A stretch of DNA of 6,768 nt from positions 1 to 6,768 of the forward strand of contig JAGONL010000044.1 in the NCBI GenBank assembly GCA_017993025.1. Direction: 5' to 3'. A program made the translations under genes and the position numbers. How positions within the stretch are numbered: the stretch's first letter is position 1; every line of letters begins with the position of its first letter. The notes under the pieces were generated by a model that ran no database searches, was not told where the DNA came from, and saw only the letters and a list, made by a program, of their open reading frames with translations. Of this stretch, positions 5,321 to 6,768 are shown piece by piece. Origin of the DNA: Candidatus Saccharimonadota bacterium (GTDB lineage: Bacteria > Patescibacteriota > Saccharimonadia > Saccharimonadales > SZUA-47).

Positions 5321-5349
5321 ATGCTAGCATGATTTTCACGTAAATGCAA
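5321..5349 (-). promoter_or_regulatory. Promoter of the response regulator, predicted leaderless
   Basis: On the minus strand TTGCAT (5349-5344), a 17-bp spacer and TAGCAT (5326-5321) with an extended TGC form a promoter whose -10 box ends seven bases before the ATG at 5313. The -10 region is also a perfect palindrome, ATGCTAGCAT (5321-5330), which could alternatively be an operator. Confidence 0.55.
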
Positions 5350-5435
5350 CCTCTGGCGATAATAAATCACTGGTAATGTTTTAACACTTAGTGAGTTGAA
5401 ATCCTAAATCTAAAGCTATAAATACTAAACAAATT

Positions 5436-5470
5436 TGAAAAATGAAATAAGAAAAATGGAAAATGGGTTA
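5436..5470 (+). repeat. Third copy of the TGAAATA-family arm, solitary
   Basis: Five heptamers (TGAAAAA, TGAAATA, AGAAAAA, TGGAAAA, TGGGTTA) align without gaps to the left arm at 71-105 with three differences. No S23 ORF accompanies it. Confidence 0.75.
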
Positions 5471-5482
5471 ACTCTGAGAGAA

Positions 5483-5552
5483 GTTGAAGATATTAGAGTT
5501 TAAAAGTTAGAAGTTCTAATGCAAAAACTCTTCAACGCTGGAACTCTGCAAC
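5483..5552. repeat. Compound inverted/direct repeat in the response regulator-pyrG intergenic region
   Basis: The 204 bp between 5371 and 5574 holds no gene. After the TGAAATA-family copy comes a degenerate GAAGTTA heptamer array (5489-5516: GATATTA, GAGTTTA, AAAGTTA, GAAGTTC). AGAGTTT (5495-5501) pairs with AAACTCT (5525-5531), and GTTGA (5483-5487) with TCAAC (5532-5536); TTAGAA/TTCTAA (5507-5519) is a perfect palindrome within. AACTCTTCAAC (5526-5536) is repeated with one change at 5542-5552. The structure could end pyrG transcription, but it lacks the terminal U-run of a classic terminator. Confidence 0.5.
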
Positions 5553-5561
5553 CTTTAACTG

Positions 5562-5575
5562 CGTAGCCTATACCC
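5562..5575 (+). repeat. Two TAAACCC-type heptamers overlapping the pyrG stop
   Basis: CGTAGCC and TATACCC form a 7-nt-phased pair, with the 12-base AGCCTATACCCT (5565-5576) shared exactly with 4904-4915. The pyrG stop codon (TAG, 5577-5575) overlaps it. Confidence 0.5.
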
Positions 5576-6768
5576 TACTTCTTTATCAGGGCTTTGATAA
5601 AGCCGGCGAACATTGGGTGAGGCTTGTTTGGACGCGAGGCTAATTCTGGGTGGAACTGTGAAGCAAGAAGGAACGGATGATCAACGCCTTCTACCATTTC
5701 TACTAAATTGTTATCTGGCGAAGTACCGGTAGCTCTAATGCCCCAACTGACGTAATCGTCACGGAATTTGTTATTGCATTCGTAGCGGTGACGATGTCTT
5801 TCGTTTATTAAATTGGTGCCGTAGACAAGCTCTGCTAGACTCCCGCTGGCTATTTTGCACGGATAGTTGCCCAGGCGCATGGTGCCGCCCATTTTATCTA
5901 TAGTTTTTTGATTTTCCATAATATGAATTACTGGATACGGTGTGTTTGGGTCTAGCTCTATTGAATTTGCGCCTGTTAGCCCGGCGTTACGAGCGGCGGC
6001 TATGACCACCATTTGTAGCCCCAGGCATAACCCGAGATATGGCACTTTATGCGTTAATGCGTATTGAGCAGCTACGATTTTGCCCTCTAGTCCACGCTTG
6101 CCAAAACCGCCAGGAACAACTATGCCGTCAACATGGCTTAACAATGATTCTACATTGGCGGCTGTAACTTTTTCAGCATCTATCCAGTCTATTTCCACCT
6201 GGTAGTTCTTTGCCCAGGCAGCTGCCTTTAGTGCTTCGAAGACGGATATATAAGTGTCTTGATTATTCAAATATTTGGCAACTACACCAACTTTTACTAC
6301 TGGTGCATTTTCGTTAGTGGCGCGAGTAATTAAGTCTTTCCACTTTGACAGTTCTGCTTTGCCGTTTTTTAAACCTAATTTTGCAGTTATGACGCGTCCA
6401 ATGCCCTGGGTTTCTAGTGTAATTGGGACTTCGTATATGCTTTTTGCGTTAGGCAAAAGAACAATTGCATCTTGTTCTACTCCGCTAAATAGACTTAGCT
6501 TTTCGATAACTTCCTCTGGTGCTTGGTACTCACTTCTGGCAACTAAAACGTCAGGAACAATACCAAGACCACGCAATTCACGGACTGCGTTTTGAGCAGG
6601 CTTAGTTTTTAACTCCCCACTCGCACCAAGATATGGAAGATATACTACATGCACAAATACACAGTTTTCACGACCGACGCGCATGGCTAGTTCGCGGATT
6701 GCTTCTACAAAACTAAGGCCTTCGTAGTCGCCCACAGTTCCGCCAATTTCCACGATGTGAACATCAAA
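5575..6768 (-). CDS. pyrG: CTP synthase, C-terminal ~397 residues (5' end outside the window)
   Basis: CTP synthase converts UTP to CTP using ATP and glutamine-derived ammonia. The visible part opens inside the synthase domain at F-D-V-H-I-V-E-I-G-G-T-V-G-D, with no start codon of its own; the GTG at 6753 is internal. The family is about 530-550 residues, so roughly 140 are missing at the edge. K-T-K-P-A-Q (fragment residues 54-59) matches the UTP/CTP-binding K-T-K-P-T-Q loop. The class-I glutamine amidotransferase domain carries P-G-G-F-G (219-223, oxyanion region), nucleophile Cys248 in G-L-C-L-G-L-Q, and His373/Glu375 in Q-F-H-P-E. All catalytic residues seen are intact. The gene ends I-K-K-TAG, with the stop overlapping a heptamer repeat. 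The response regulator follows on the same strand but has its own promoter. Confidence 0.97.
   Translation of the reverse strand, partial: FDVHIVEIGGTVGDYEGLSFVEAIRELAMRVGRENCVFVHVVYLPYLGASGELKTKPAQNAVRELRGLGIVPDVLVARSEYQAPEEVIEKLSLFSGVEQDAIVLLPNAKSIYEVPITLETQGIGRVITAKLGLKNGKAELSKWKDLITRATNENAPVVKVGVVAKYLNNQDTYISVFEALKAAAWAKNYQVEIDWIDAEKVTAANVESLLSHVDGIVVPGGFGKRGLEGKIVAAQYALTHKVPYLGLCLGLQMVVIAAARNAGLTGANSIELDPNTPYPVIHIMENQKTIDKMGGTMRLGNYPCKIASGSLAELVYGTNLINERHRHRYECNNKFRDDYVSWGIRATGTSPDNNLVEMVEGVDHPFLLASQFHPELASRPNKPHPMFAGFIKALIKK

Noticed and set aside
5314..5370. GTG-initiated 19-residue extension of the response regulator
   Set aside because: The extension is not REC-like, and it is overlapped by a 17-bp-spaced promoter whose -10 box is seven bases from the internal ATG, so the ATG at 5313 is preferred.

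Overview
The window reads as part of a small-genome, AT-leaning bacterium, most likely a member of the Patescibacteria/CPR and plausibly a Saccharibacteria-like lineage. That assignment is an inference. It rests on the mix of a short L27, a CTP synthase, a TRM11-like methyltransferase with an altered catalytic motif, a stand-alone receiver protein, an S23-type four-helix-bundle ORF, promoters that place the start codon at the expected transcription start, and TGA used as a true stop codon (which argues against Absconditabacteria/Gracilibacteria, where TGA codes for glycine). No 16S rRNA gene is present to confirm it.

Layout. At 1-53 (minus) is the first 17 codons of a gene that leaves the window, possibly xseA. 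At 71-566 an S23-type four-helix-bundle ORF is bracketed by inverted repeats, resembling the intervening sequences (IVS) of 23S rRNA genes but sitting between protein genes. At 557-1630 (minus) is a flippase-like membrane protein whose stop codon lies inside the right repeat arm. At 1682-2974 (plus, divergent) is the TRM11-like methyltransferase, and at 3131-3403 (plus) rpmA, preceded by a leader that can fold over its Shine-Dalgarno sequence. On the minus strand follow an FHA-transglutaminase-like fusion (3414-4799, convergent with rpmA, 10-bp gap), a stand-alone response regulator (4924-5313) and the C-terminal three quarters of CTP synthase (pyrG, 5575-6768, open at the window edge).

The strongest theme beyond the genes is a set of short dispersed repeats that share a seven-base period. 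Four sequence families are visible: TGAAATA-like at three loci, TAAACCC-like at three loci, GAAGTTA-like at two loci and GAGTCAC at one. They make up the arms of the IVS-like element, fill intergenic space, supply the stop codons of two genes, and are translated in frame in two places in the TRM11-like gene. They resemble in form the heptanucleotide STRR repeats known from heterocystous cyanobacteria.

Functionally the window joins housekeeping genes (translation, CTP supply, probable tRNA or RNA methylation, probable DNA repair) to signalling genes (a receiver protein and a phosphothreonine-reading FHA protein, adjacent but each with its own promoter). Three promoters with 17-bp spacers are readable. 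Two place the expected transcription start on or next to an ATG, suggesting leaderless mRNAs. I found no convincing intrinsic terminator, tRNA, CRISPR array or transposase.
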